Source: a virus
IMG/VR virus record: IMGVR_UViG_3300031554_000002
Coordinates: 1 to 44,582 of that record
DNA: 44,582 nucleotides
Reading direction: 5' to 3' (one strand)
Shown piece after piece: positions 15,573 through 22,556 of the stretch; the first letter of the stretch is position 1; the number at the start of each line of letters is the position of its first letter. The translations under genes were made by a program, and so were the position numbers. The notes beneath the pieces are model-generated. The model made no database searches. It was not told the origin of the DNA and was given only the letters and a program-made list of their open reading frames with translations.

Positions 15573-15802
15573 TCCCGACCCTCTCCGCCTTGCCTCGCCC
15601 TGCCTGGCCCTGCCTAGCCCCGCCCAGCCATGCCGCGCCTCGCCACGCCAGACCCGACGTCGTTGGATTAATTATAACACATTTCTACAAACAAAGCGGA
15701 CGAAAGGCCGGCCTGGGGAAAGGTGGTGGACGATGTGGCGAGGCCGTTGTTACCAACGAGCCAAGCGGTTCTGGCGTTGGTAGACGCTCAGGTGGCGACT
15801 GA
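15569..15802 (+). CDS. Doubtful ORF covering the pentamer repeat
   Basis: A 77-residue frame that starts ATGA-coupled after GGAGGGGG. Residues 6-30 are a Pro/Ala/Cys/His string encoded by 13 pentamers of NGCCN (15586-15650), so composition there reflects the DNA repeat. The C-terminal half overlaps the next gene. It may be non-coding, and the tract may itself be the functional element. Confidence 0.25.
   Translation: MIPTLSALPRPAWPCLAPPSHAAPRHARPDVVGLIITHFYKQSGRKAGLGKGGGRCGEAVVTNEPSGSGVGRRSGGD
15586..15650. repeat. 13 tandem NGCCN pentamers
   Basis: Sixty-five bases divide exactly into thirteen five-base units that all match NGCCN (CGCCT, TGCCT, CGCCC, TGCCT, GGCCC and so on). It is followed by AT-rich DNA (TTGGATTAATTATAACAC, 15662-15679). 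Such a GC-rich iteron tract next to an AT-rich stretch could be a replication or protein-binding site. Confidence 0.8.
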
Positions 15803-15926
15803 GTGGGCGCTACAGAACGCCAAGACCAAGAACATAGAGGGGGCGATCCGTTGCATGAGAGTAGCGCGAGAAGCCCAAAGGCAAGCAGCGGGAATCCTAG
15901 AGAATATAACCTTCTCATCCCGATAG
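15723..15926 (+). CDS. Small helical protein
   Basis: 67 residues from GTG 15723 (a second GTG follows at once). Ala-rich helices with VATEWALQNAKTKNIEGAIR and REAQRQAAGIL, like a small two-helix bundle. GGGGAAAG upstream. Function unknown. Confidence 0.5.
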   Translation: MVDDVARPLLPTSQAVLALVDAQVATEWALQNAKTKNIEGAIRCMRVAREAQRQAAGILENITFSSR

Positions 15927-16099
15927 GCGAGACGGCTAGGTACGGCCCACTACAAGCTGAGTGGTTAGCGCTCAGTGTCCACACAGGCCCTACATGGCAC
16001 GGCGACTATGAGGTTGCCGCGTGTAACTTTGCACGATTCATCAAAGAGAGAGTCAGTTGGCGCTTTCAAGAGGCGTTGCGAAAGGAGCTAAATGGCTAG
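15803..16099 (+). CDS. Hypothetical protein, start uncertain
   Basis: Up to 98 residues from GTG 15803; the first 40 overlap the preceding gene and look like its shadow, while the C-terminal 60 (ARYGPLQAEWLALS, NFARFIKERVSWRFQEAL) look genuine. The true start may be a TTG at 15851. Its end holds AAAGGAGCT, the ribosome-binding site of the next gene, and overlaps it. Confidence 0.4.
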   Translation: MGATERQDQEHRGGDPLHESSARSPKASSGNPREYNLLIPIGETARYGPLQAEWLALSVHTGPTWHGDYEVAACNFARFIKERVSWRFQEALRKELNG

Positions 16100-16271
16100 C
16101 CCGATGGTGAGCGGCAAGTGCGTTAAGTGCGGAATTACTGAGGAGGCCGTTCGCTATGGCATTTCAACAGAAACGTGGTGGCATGAGCTACAGCAGCACC
16201 TTGATAAATGCCTGACCGAAGAGGAGAGGCAAGGACTTCTAAGAACAACGAAGAACGCGTGGGAGGAGTAA
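16092..16271 (+). CDS. Small zinc-binding protein
   Basis: 59 residues. CVKCG near residue 10-14 and HLDKC near residue 36-40 suggest a C2HC site; WWHELQQHL is amphipathic. AAAGGAGCTAA precedes the ATG. Next gene follows after GGGAGGAGTAAGTG. Function unknown. Confidence 0.5.
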   Translation: MASPMVSGKCVKCGITEEAVRYGISTETWWHELQQHLDKCLTEEERQGLLRTTKNAWEE

Positions 16272-16274
16272 GTG

Positions 16275-16448
16275 ATGGCTGACGCGCGGCCCGTAGGCCA
16301 TGTAACAGACCTGATAAGAGAACTGGATAGATGGGCGAAGGCAAGGGAGCGCAAGGTAGACCTTGACGCCAAGCCCTTGCGCACGGCCATCGCCTACTTG
16401 GAGGAATATAGAGAACTGCTAGCGAAAGGAGCTAAATGGCTGAATTGA
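16275..16448 (+). CDS. Small helical protein
   Basis: 57 residues (MADARPVGHVTDLIREL, then charged helices). It has GGGAGGAG at good spacing. Its last codons read GCGAAAGGAGCTAAATGG, which doubles as ribosome-binding site and start of the next gene, so translation is coupled. Function unknown. Confidence 0.5.
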   Translation: MADARPVGHVTDLIRELDRWAKARERKVDLDAKPLRTAIAYLEEYRELLAKGAKWLN

Positions 16449-16888
16449 TAACGTCCGAGCTTAACATCTTCTTCAACCAACAGGGCGAGATCGTGATGGG
16501 TGGTGGCCTGCATATCAAGTTGATCATCTCTGGCACTCCAACCACGGAAACCATCCAGAGCCTTGTTGACCGTGTGCGTGAGTGGGGCATGGGGCAAGAC
16601 TCCCCTGAGCCGCTACGAGAGCGCCTAGAGACGGCCCCGACGGAGCCGCCAGGGGATGATGGCGAATCTGCACCAGGCGATGCTACTGACGCCCAGTGCC
16701 GCAAGATACTGGCCATCTGCCATCGGCTGAGTGATAACGTAGTGGCCCCTCTCCTGAAGAATTACCCGAATCCCGAATGGAGCCTGGATAAGGACGGCCA
16801 CTGCATACCTAAGTGGGGATTCCTACGATCCCTGAAGAAGCAACAAGCGTCGGACATCATCCAGCGATTAGAGCGAGCGGAAGCGTAG
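16436..16888 (+). CDS. Recombination/ssDNA-associated-like phage protein
   Basis: 150 residues. N-terminal 50 residues beta-rich, then a Pro/Glu linker, then residues 82-147 with DAQCRKILAICHRLSDN and LKKQQASDIIQRL. That C-terminal pattern (DAQ-RKI-AI...L-K-ASD-I-L) is a short helical module seen at the end of phage single-strand annealing and related replication proteins. Role in DNA metabolism is inferred from this and from the replication genes downstream. Confidence 0.5.
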   Translation: MAELITSELNIFFNQQGEIVMGGGLHIKLIISGTPTTETIQSLVDRVREWGMGQDSPEPLRERLETAPTEPPGDDGESAPGDATDAQCRKILAICHRLSDNVVAPLLKNYPNPEWSLDKDGHCIPKWGFLRSLKKQQASDIIQRLERAEA

Positions 16889-16902
16889 CTCGCACCCCCT
16901 TA

Positions 16903-16932
16903 CGCCGCTCGTGTTTGGCCGCACGAGCGGCG
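16903..16932. repeat. 11-bp perfect hairpin between genes
   Basis: CGCCGCTCGTG (16903-16913) and CACGAGCGGCG (16922-16932) with loop TTTGGCCG. No T-run follows; instead GGCTAGGAGGCG, the ribosome-binding site of the next gene, starts immediately. It could limit or regulate that gene's translation or serve as an RNA processing site. Confidence 0.65.
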
Positions 16933-16947
16933 GCTAGGAGGCGTGAG

Positions 16948-17112
16948 ATGAAGGAGAAAAAGGCACCAAAGGTTCGGGTAATCGCCAGCGTGGCTGTTTC
17001 CCCTAATGACGTTCCCTATGTTCGGGGATACTTGCGCGGCGTCATGGAAAGCCTATTCCGAAGTATTCCAGTTTGGGCCTTTGACGTGACAGAGAACGAG
17101 GAAGAAGAGTGA
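16948..17112 (+). CDS. Small protein, unknown
   Basis: 54 residues from ATG 16948, chosen for AGGAGG at seven bases. Basic start (MKEKKAPKVRV), beta-alpha core, acidic tail NEEEE. Its end overlaps the HNH-like gene start. Function unknown. Confidence 0.5.
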   Translation: MKEKKAPKVRVIASVAVSPNDVPYVRGYLRGVMESLFRSIPVWAFDVTENEEEE

Positions 17113-18065
17113 CCCGCGTCCCCCTCTGTACCGTTCCTGGTTGCCCCGCACCTAACGACCCTGAGTGGCACCGATGTTTCGTCTGCGGAAAATCAGAGGG
17201 CGACCACCAGCACTTTCCCAAGAAGTCCCTTGCGGGCAAGGGCGCGAAGATCGTGGCGTTCTTGTGCCGATACCACCACGACAAGATCGACAAGCACCAA
17301 TGGAGAGAGGGCGTCTACGAACACCCTGATGGCTCGGTTCACTACTACGTTCAGAACGAGAAGGGCGAAAGCAAGTGCGATAGGGTGATAGAGGCAGCAC
17401 CACAGGGGCCCGATGCAACAGAAATAGATACCGAAATCACTGGGTTGGGCCCATGGAGCGATACGGATAAAAACCCCGACACTTCTCAGGAAGTGCAAGC
17501 ATCTCAGATAGCGGTGGCGCCTACCATATCTACGGGCCAGATAGGGGGAGCGTCAGGCGAGTTCCCAGAATCCCCTGAGACGCCACCAGGGCCACAACAG
17601 CCGTCCACGGCTCTCTCCCCATACCAAGACCACCTAGAGCTAGGCGAGTCTCCTACGTGGGAACGCTACTGCATGATAGTTGACGCCCTTCAAACGATAG
17701 AAGAACACCTCAACTGGTGGATAGGCAAAACAATACTAGATGGGGAAGTGGCGTTTGGCGAGAGAGCGTATCAACCCTGGAAGGCGCAGGGGCACAAGGC
17801 GGAACATCTACGACAGTGCGCGTGGGTAGCATCGCGGTTCCCCGAAGGTACGCGGGTAACGGCCTTGAGTTGGACGCATCATCGAATCGTGTCCGCTTGC
17901 GAAACGGAAAAGGAACGTGCCGAGTGGCTGCGCCGCGCCGACGAAGAGAGCTTAGGGACGCGGGAGCTACAGGCATTGATGGCAGGAGACAAAGTGGAGT
18001 GCCCCGAAACTGGCGGCAAGCACGAGTGGGTCTGCACCTGCAAGCATTGTGGGGTAACGAAATGA
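17109..18065 (+). CDS. Two-domain protein: HNH-like zinc domain plus helical DNA-binding-like domain
   Basis: 318 residues. Residues 21-65: HRCFVCGKSEGDHQHFPKK followed by LCRYHHDKIDKHQW, an HNH/zinc-site pattern without the canonical Asn. Residues 110-180 are a low-complexity linker. Residues 180-295: TWERYCMIVDALQ, WWIGKTILDGEVAFGE, LSWTHHRIVSACE and EWLRRADEE, a helical domain seen in phage and plasmid replication-region proteins with ParB-like character. Two more CxxC occur at the end (CTCKHC). Function: nucleic-acid binding, inferred. Confidence 0.5.
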   Translation: MTRVPLCTVPGCPAPNDPEWHRCFVCGKSEGDHQHFPKKSLAGKGAKIVAFLCRYHHDKIDKHQWREGVYEHPDGSVHYYVQNEKGESKCDRVIEAAPQGPDATEIDTEITGLGPWSDTDKNPDTSQEVQASQIAVAPTISTGQIGGASGEFPESPETPPGPQQPSTALSPYQDHLELGESPTWERYCMIVDALQTIEEHLNWWIGKTILDGEVAFGERAYQPWKAQGHKAEHLRQCAWVASRFPEGTRVTALSWTHHRIVSACETEKERAEWLRRADEESLGTRELQALMAGDKVECPETGGKHEWVCTCKHCGVTK

Positions 18066-18568
18066 GCAACGCTAACTCTGGGGCCTACACGCTGCGACGA
18101 CTCTGCCAGGAAGAATGGCCCATCACCAACCTAACGGAGACGGGCAACAGGATAGGGGTTACGAAAGAGCGGGTGCGGCAACTCGTAAGGAAGCATCATA
18201 TTCCGACATATTTAAGAACTGAGCGCCCTCCAGCCCATGTTTGCTCATGGTGCGGCAAGCCCACTTCGGGCAAGCGTCAGTTCTGTCGACGCTGTTGGGA
18301 GTGGTCTCACTATTCAATCCTGCGATGCGAAGCCTGCGGAGCCTACTTCGCTAGACAAAATAGCCAGATTCGAACAGCGCTTAAAGACGGCAGCCGCTAT
18401 CGCGGCCACTTCTTCTGTTGCATGCCTTGCTTTTACAAAGCACGGCAAGGACATAAGGCTTGGGCGCCATTCTGGGAATTCAATCGAAACTGGAAGGTGG
18501 GCCAGTGCCCCGGAGCCCCGGACAAGAGGCACCATTACGTCTGCAGGCATTGCGGGAGGGAGAGATAG
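18062..18568 (+). CDS. Sigma-region-4-like HTH plus zinc fingers; regulator candidate
   Basis: 168 residues. Residues 21-47 (ITNLTETGNRIGVTKERVRQ, LVRKHH) read like the helix-turn-helix of sigma-70 region 4, where GV(T/S)xERVRQ is diagnostic. Then come CSWCG/FCRRC and CEACG/CCMPC zinc pairs and a final CRHCG. No other sigma regions are present. The ATG overlaps the preceding stop. A small DNA-binding or RNA-polymerase-binding regulator is the best reading; it could be the factor acting on the late promoters, but that is speculation. Confidence 0.6.
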   Translation: MSNANSGAYTLRRLCQEEWPITNLTETGNRIGVTKERVRQLVRKHHIPTYLRTERPPAHVCSWCGKPTSGKRQFCRRCWEWSHYSILRCEACGAYFARQNSQIRTALKDGSRYRGHFFCCMPCFYKARQGHKAWAPFWEFNRNWKVGQCPGAPDKRHHYVCRHCGRER

Positions 18569-18838
18569 ATGTATGCGTTCGTAGACCGAGGCAGTTCTAA
18601 CTGCCCACTCGTCATCAGGGCTGATGGGTACGAAAAAAAACAGTGGAGTGATTGGTGGCTTTTCTGGGTAAGGGTCGGAGATAAGAGAGTAATGACGGCC
18701 TGGGTTCCCAGGAGTGCTGTTAAGAGCATTTTGCCCCTGGACGCTTATCAGATTCCCCAACTCGAAGGCATAGAATTGCTACCCGTAAAACGCGGCGCAG
18801 ATGGACGATTTGTGAAGAGGGATATTAAGAACGAATGA
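18569..18838 (+). CDS. Hypothetical protein
   Basis: 89 residues following the previous stop without gap (GGGAGGGAGAGATAG upstream). Tryptophan-rich central strand WSDWWLFWVRVGDKR may form a small beta fold; C-terminus basic. No family recognised. Confidence 0.5.
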   Translation: MYAFVDRGSSNCPLVIRADGYEKKQWSDWWLFWVRVGDKRVMTAWVPRSAVKSILPLDAYQIPQLEGIELLPVKRGADGRFVKRDIKNE

Positions 18839-18882
18839 GGAGGCGCGTATGCACTAAGGCTACCGAAACAGGCCAGCGAGGG

Positions 18883-19008
18883 GTGTCTTTCCCATCGGGA
18901 GAGTGTTCGCCCCCCGCTGCGGCCATCGGAGTGCCGCGTGTCTGGAAGAGCTGCTCCCAACGTCCAGCGGCGGAGAAGGGAGACTCCGGTGGCTGCAATG
19001 AGGGGTGA
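18883..19008 (+). CDS. Doubtful small ORF
   Basis: GTG 18883 opens 41 codons with GGCCAGCGAGGG upstream. Contains scattered Cys. It fills an otherwise empty 170-base gap between genes, but no motif or strong ribosome-binding site supports it. Confidence 0.2.
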   Translation: MSFPSGECSPPAAAIGVPRVWKSCSQRPAAEKGDSGGCNEG

Positions 19009-19012
19009 ATGA

Positions 19013-19213
19013 ATGCACGTCCCCGGTCCCTGGCCCAGCATGAGGGAGCGCAAGTCGTGTGGCTGCTGTGCCTACTACTCTCCGTTCACGATCTGCTTTC
19101 TATACAGCCAATGCAAGCTGAACGGTGACGCGCTCCGCTGGGAGTATAGCGAGATGGAGGAAGCCTTGACGTTGGAGCGTAACGCTAGACGGGACAGGGA
19201 GCGTGGCACGTAA
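19013..19213 (+). CDS. Small cysteine-rich protein
   Basis: 66 residues. SCGCCAYY followed by CFLYSQC gives a likely metal site; the C-terminal half is a charged helix. AGGGGTGAATGA lies before the ATG; an internal ATG at 19040 is a possible alternative start. Overlaps the initiator gene by 11 bases. Confidence 0.5.
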   Translation: MHVPGPWPSMRERKSCGCCAYYSPFTICFLYSQCKLNGDALRWEYSEMEEALTLERNARRDRERGT

Positions 19214-20021
19214 GCGGTTCCTGACGCCCGACATCTGGAGCGATTCCTTCTTCGTGAAGCTGTCGCCACAGGAGCGCTTGCTGTTCATTGGCATGATCAC
19301 GCTGGCTGACGATGAAGGGCGATTACGGGCCGCGCCCTCTTATCTCAAGGGAGAAATCTTCCCAGAAGACCGTGTAACCGAGGCCACAACCCGCCAATTT
19401 CGTGATCGGATCACTGCACTGAACCGCTCAGTTCAGCTCTACAAGGCTGCGGGAATGGAGTATGTTCAGCTTCGCAACTGGTCCAAGTACCAACGCCCAT
19501 CGCACCCCTCTCCGTCACGCCTACCAGCCCCCCGTAGATACAAAAAGCCGCCCATTTCCTCCAGAGAAGATCGGGAGGAAAACCCGAAGAAGGTAGGAGA
19601 AAGGCGCGACCTGGGTTTGGGGGTGGGGAGGGGTATGGGTTTGGGTAAGGGATCGGGATCTAACCCCCCTGTAAGTCCCCCCAAGGGGGGACATGAATCC
19701 TTCCAGATCAAACGAGTCTCCTTAGAATCCCAGAATGGCGATGCGGTTAATCTCTGGGATAAGGCTTTAGCGGAACTCCAACTACAGGTGACGAAGCCGA
19801 ATTACGAGACGTGGCTGAAGGGTTCGGCGGGGTATGTCATCAACGACGACAAGCTGATCGTGGTTGCGGCCAACGAGTTTGCCGTGGATTGGCTGTCAAC
19901 GAAGCTTGGGCCTCTGTGCGCCAAGACGGTGAGTGGATTAGCGGGGAAGCCGATGGAGGTAGAGTTTGTTCTTGAGGAGGAGAGCGATGGAAGAGGCGCT
20001 GGAATATTTGAAAGAGCTTAA
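19203..20021 (+). CDS. Replication initiator: winged-helix N-terminus fused to DnaA domain I
   Basis: 272 residues from GTG 19203. Residues 1-100 (ARKRFLTPDIWSD, LSPQERLLFIGMITLADDEG, VQLRNWSKYQRP) match the winged helix of phage replication proteins of the DnaD/O group. Residues 100-180 are a Pro/Gly-rich linker. Residues 184-258 (LWDKALAELQ, KPNYETWLKGSAGYV, NEFAVDWLSTKL) match DnaA domain I, which recruits helicase or other partners. No ATPase or DnaA domain IV is present. It probably binds the phage origin and loads host DnaB through the domain I module. Confidence 0.75.
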   Translation: MARKRFLTPDIWSDSFFVKLSPQERLLFIGMITLADDEGRLRAAPSYLKGEIFPEDRVTEATTRQFRDRITALNRSVQLYKAAGMEYVQLRNWSKYQRPSHPSPSRLPAPRRYKKPPISSREDREENPKKVGERRDLGLGVGRGMGLGKGSGSNPPVSPPKGGHESFQIKRVSLESQNGDAVNLWDKALAELQLQVTKPNYETWLKGSAGYVINDDKLIVVAANEFAVDWLSTKLGPLCAKTVSGLAGKPMEVEFVLEEESDGRGAGIFERA

Positions 20022-20259
20022 GGGGGTATGGCCTAGAGATTGGTCATTGGCACAGCTGGACAAAGCCATCGCAGCCCTCTCTGCCCCCTGCCCTATCTGC
20101 GGGGGCAAGGAGCCGCTGGCGGTGGAGAAGGGGCGGTTATATGAGGATGGCGGGCCAGGATGGTGCGACTTGGCAATAGAGCAATGGATTGAGGCTGAAC
20201 CGCAGGATGTCCGCATCCTCATCTTCGATGCCCTGCCCGCCAAGGAGGAGGGATCATGA
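19987..20259 (+). CDS. CPICGG-family mini-protein, copy A
   Basis: 90 residues from ATG 19987 with GGAGGAGAGCG upstream, overlapping the initiator gene. W...LDKAIAAL then CPICGGKEP (residues 35-43), with a single CxxC. Bases 19993-20115 are 119 of 123 identical to 25029-25151 in copy C. The tail ends PAKEEGS. Function unknown. Confidence 0.6.
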   Translation: MEEALEYLKELKGVWPRDWSLAQLDKAIAALSAPCPICGGKEPLAVEKGRLYEDGGPGWCDLAIEQWIEAEPQDVRILIFDALPAKEEGS

Positions 20260-20492
20260 CACGTCGCCAGTTTCTTATTGTGAACTTCATCCTAAGACAC
20301 CAACGAGAAACGGGAAGATCGCCCTTATATAGAGAGATTGGGCAGGCGGTAGGGCTAAAGAGTCCGTCTGATGTTGGGAAAAACATTCGCTGGCTACAAG
20401 ACAATGGCTACCTGGCTCCGAATGGGCGGGGCAGCCAGAGGGCGCTACAGGTTCTGAAGATGCCCTATGAGATCATAACGCGATATGTCTAG
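20256..20492 (+). CDS. LexA-type winged-helix DNA-binding protein
   Basis: 78 residues matching the LexA DNA-binding domain throughout: TRRQFLIVNFILRHQRETGRSP, YREIGQAVGLKSPSDVGKNI, LQDNGYLAP. There is no C-terminal protease domain, so it cannot self-cleave. ATGA overlap with the previous stop. It could be a regulator that competes at SOS-box-like sites or an early repressor. Confidence 0.75.
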   Translation: MTRRQFLIVNFILRHQRETGRSPLYREIGQAVGLKSPSDVGKNIRWLQDNGYLAPNGRGSQRALQVLKMPYEIITRYV

Positions 20493-20500
20493 GAGGCGTC

Positions 20501-20851
20501 GTGACTGATCGCGTTTCGGCAGGGCGCTTGGCCCAGGGGCGTGGGCAGCGGGCTGAACACGAATGTACCCGTTTTATGCGGGAGAAATGCAATCGCACCG
20601 TTCACAGGGTCAAGCGCGGCCCCTACGACTTGGTGGGCTGGGACGAAATCGAACACTTTGTTGCTCAGGTCAAAAGCTATCTGTTGCTTCCTAGCGAGTT
20701 ACGCCAAGCGGAGGAAGAGTTGATGTCTGTCATTGCACCGCCAGGGACAGTTAGGGAGGTGTGGATGAAGAACCGAAAGCGCGGACATCGGAAGCGCGTA
20801 GACACAAGAGAGTGGGTAGCAAAGATCGTTGGCAAGGACGACGAATGGTAA
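20501..20851 (+). CDS. Holliday-junction resolvase-like PDDEXK nuclease
   Basis: 116 residues from GTG 20501 (AGGAGGCGTC upstream). Pattern RGQRAEHECTRFMREK, then PYDLVG with Asp43, then FVAQVKS with the Q-x-K end of the D...(E/Q)xK active site, as in Hjc and related phage resolvases. It would cut branched DNA during replication or recombination. Strongly basic C-terminal half. Neighbours (initiator, LexA-like) fit a replication role. Confidence 0.65.
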   Translation: MTDRVSAGRLAQGRGQRAEHECTRFMREKCNRTVHRVKRGPYDLVGWDEIEHFVAQVKSYLLLPSELRQAEEELMSVIAPPGTVREVWMKNRKRGHRKRVDTREWVAKIVGKDDEW

Positions 20852-20861
20852 GGAGGGATGA

Positions 20862-21230
20862 ATGGCGAACGATGAAATCGATTGGGGCAACTACACCAGT
20901 CTTAGCGACAGCGCCACCGTCACTGCCACTTCCAATTGGCATTTTGTGTCGCCAGGGGGTAAGTGGAGCGCCCTTGGCGATTTAGAAAAGGAGAAGAACA
21001 TGAGGAGACTTTACAGGATCACGGTAGTCAACCCAAGAACGGAGGAGATCGTTGGCCCCGTCCTTGTCGTGGCGAAGGACGAAAAAGGTGCGCTGTTGAA
21101 GGCCAATCTTCCTCAGGAGATTTGCGCCGACTCTGACAAGTACGACTTCTGCATCGAAATCGTGGGCCACGTTCGGTCCAAGAAGGAAACGCAGAAGGTC
21201 AAGGTAGTCGAGAAGGGTGAGGAGGGATGA
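20862..21230 (+). CDS. Conserved-looking phage protein
   Basis: 122 residues. The central RLYRITVVNPRTEEIVGPVLVVAKDEKGALLKAN resembles a common small phage protein of unknown function, with beta-alpha-beta character. ATG 20862 follows AGGAGGGATGA. An internal ATG at 21001 with GGAGAAGAAC could initiate a shorter form that is just that domain. Confidence 0.5.
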   Translation: MANDEIDWGNYTSLSDSATVTATSNWHFVSPGGKWSALGDLEKEKNMRRLYRITVVNPRTEEIVGPVLVVAKDEKGALLKANLPQEICADSDKYDFCIEIVGHVRSKKETQKVKVVEKGEEG

Positions 21231-21231
21231 C

Positions 21232-21591
21232 ATGGAGACACCGAGGGAGTGCCAGAAGCAGATCGTCAACAACCCCACAGGGTTGAGGGCGTGGACGGAC
21301 GACGGGCGCGGGATATTGATGCCGCTGAAGAACCCGCGAGGATCACACGAGAGGAGAGACGCCAAGTTCATAGACCCCTACGGGCCGTTCGGGGCCTCGA
21401 AGCCGAGGATCACGGGGCGGGCGGACAAGGAGCACAGGGCCATCGTGGTTACAACGGGCGGTCTGTTCCGCCGCGAGTTGTTCCGCGAGGGGTTGAGCTT
21501 GTCGAAGGAGCAGATCGTCATAGTGGACTTGGACTGCACCCCCAAGATGACGGTCACGATTGAGCCGTCGGGGGTGTATCGGAAGCGGTAG
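21232..21591 (+). CDS. Hypothetical protein
   Basis: 119 residues from ATG 21232 with GAGGAGGGATGAC. Basic N-terminal half, then two beta-rich stretches (HRAIVVTTGGLF, IVIVDLDCTPKMTVTI). No family recognised. Codon third positions are very GC-rich compared with neighbours, which may mean recent acquisition. Confidence 0.5.
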   Translation: METPRECQKQIVNNPTGLRAWTDDGRGILMPLKNPRGSHERRDAKFIDPYGPFGASKPRITGRADKEHRAIVVTTGGLFRRELFREGLSLSKEQIVIVDLDCTPKMTVTIEPSGVYRKR

Positions 21592-21594
21592 ATC

Positions 21595-21720
21595 ATGGCG
21601 CGATGGGGGCTGGCTAAGGTGTTAGCGGTGATTCGGGTGCTACCACGGGCTGATTGCTGGTGGAAAGCTGTCGCTGGACACGAAGGGAGCAATCCTGGGA
21701 TACGAAGGGGCGCAGGGTAG
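21595..21720 (+). CDS. Possible small ORF
   Basis: 41 codons from ATG 21595 to TAG 21718. A short hydrophobic N-terminus (LAKVLAVIRVL), no clear ribosome-binding site. Followed immediately by the 31-base repeat that leads into the next gene. Confidence 0.25.
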   Translation: MARWGLAKVLAVIRVLPRADCWWKAVAGHEGSNPGIRRGAG

Positions 21721-21724
21721 CCAG

Positions 21725-21755
21725 CCCCCTAGCGCCGCCAGGAGGTGAGGGATGG
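21725..21755 (+). repeat. 31-bp gene-junction repeat, copy 1
   Basis: Identical over all 31 bases to 22002-22032. It includes a TAG, GCGCCGCCAGGAGGTGAGG and the next ATGG, so it carries the whole stop-ribosome-binding-site-start junction. Confidence 0.9.
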
Positions 21756-22009
21756 CTGAGTTTTGCATGAGTTGTGGCTGCGAGTTTCAGCCTACACCAG
21801 AAAGACAGTGCCAATGTATCGGTTGTGACGCCCTGCGGCGACTCGCAGACCTAGAGAAGGACTCGCCCGACGAACTAACGATAGGCTCTGAGGATTTGTG
21901 CTTTTGGACACCTGAGGATGCAGAGTTCCAAGGGTATCGTCGTGGCAGGGCTGTGGCCGCAAAGATAGCGCGAGGTGCCTTTGATGAAATGCGGGCGGTG
22001 GCCCCCTAG
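21752..22009 (+). CDS. Small zinc-binding protein
   Basis: 85 residues. CMSCGC, CQC and CIGC near residues 5-25 form a zinc-binding start, then an acidic helix and a C-terminal GYRRGRAVAAKIARGAF typical of small phage proteins. AGGAGGTGAGGG precedes the ATG. Its end lies in the second copy of the junction repeat. Confidence 0.55.
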   Translation: MAEFCMSCGCEFQPTPERQCQCIGCDALRRLADLEKDSPDELTIGSEDLCFWTPEDAEFQGYRRGRAVAAKIARGAFDEMRAVAP

Positions 22010-22032
22010 CGCCGCCAGGAGGTGAGGGATGG
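22002..22032 (+). repeat. 31-bp gene-junction repeat, copy 2
   Basis: Second identical copy of 21725-21755, again spanning the stop of one small gene and the start of the next. The two copies are 277 bases apart and could recombine to delete or duplicate the gene between them. Confidence 0.9.
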
Positions 22033-22175
22033 ATAGGCAAGAGATTCTCTATCAGCTTGGGTTGATATTGGATGAGATTGTGGCAGGGAGAACCGCTGCT
22101 GAGTCCGCGAGGAAGGCCGTGCGGGGGATTTCCCGATTGATGGAGATATTGGAAGAGGAAGAGCGAAATAAGTGA
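22029..22175 (+). CDS. Small helical protein
   Basis: 48 residues (MDRQEILYQLGLILDEIV, then SARKAVRGISRLMEILEEEE), an amphipathic two-helix protein. Starts at the end of the 31-base junction repeat with AGGAGGTGAGGG. Function unknown. Confidence 0.5.
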   Translation: MDRQEILYQLGLILDEIVAGRTAAESARKAVRGISRLMEILEEEERNK

Positions 22176-22210
22176 CCCCCTGGCCCGTCGTCATGGATGC
22201 GTGAGGGAAC

Positions 22211-22230
22211 CGCCTGATCCTTAACAGGCG
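22211..22230. repeat. Intergenic hairpin
   Basis: CGCCTG (22211-22216) and CAGGCG (22225-22230) with an eight-base loop in a 114-base gene-free stretch (22176-22289). No T-run. Possible RNA-processing or regulatory stem before the next gene. Confidence 0.35.
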
Positions 22231-22289
22231 TTGCGATTGAGGACGCTGAACCTGGCGCATCCTTGAGGGCGGGTGAAAGGAGAGAGAAC

Positions 22290-22508
22290 ATGCGAATAGG
22301 CTATGGCGATTTCGAGCATCCGGCGGGAACGCTTACAATTAAACGAGGCCCAGACTACGATACCGTCAGCCTTCGTCTTAGTACACCACATGGTAACGCC
22401 AGGACATTGGAGTGGTTCTGGTCTGATAAGGGTTTTGATGGCACAGGCACTGAACTCGCGGTAGGCGTGCCTGTCGATGATTTTCCTGAAGAGGGAGGCT
22501 CCCGCTGA
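22290..22508 (+). CDS. Hypothetical beta-rich protein
   Basis: 72 residues, chosen ATG 22290 with GGTGAAAGGAGAGAGAAC, the same AAAGGAGAGAG motif that precedes many genes of the minus-strand block. Beta-rich (GTLTIKRG, TVSLRLS, TLEWFWS). No family recognised. Confidence 0.5.
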   Translation: MRIGYGDFEHPAGTLTIKRGPDYDTVSLRLSTPHGNARTLEWFWSDKGFDGTGTELAVGVPVDDFPEEGGSR

Positions 22509-22556
22509 CATGCCGTCGGCGCTGGATAGGGTTACGCGGGGAACGAAAGGAGCGAG

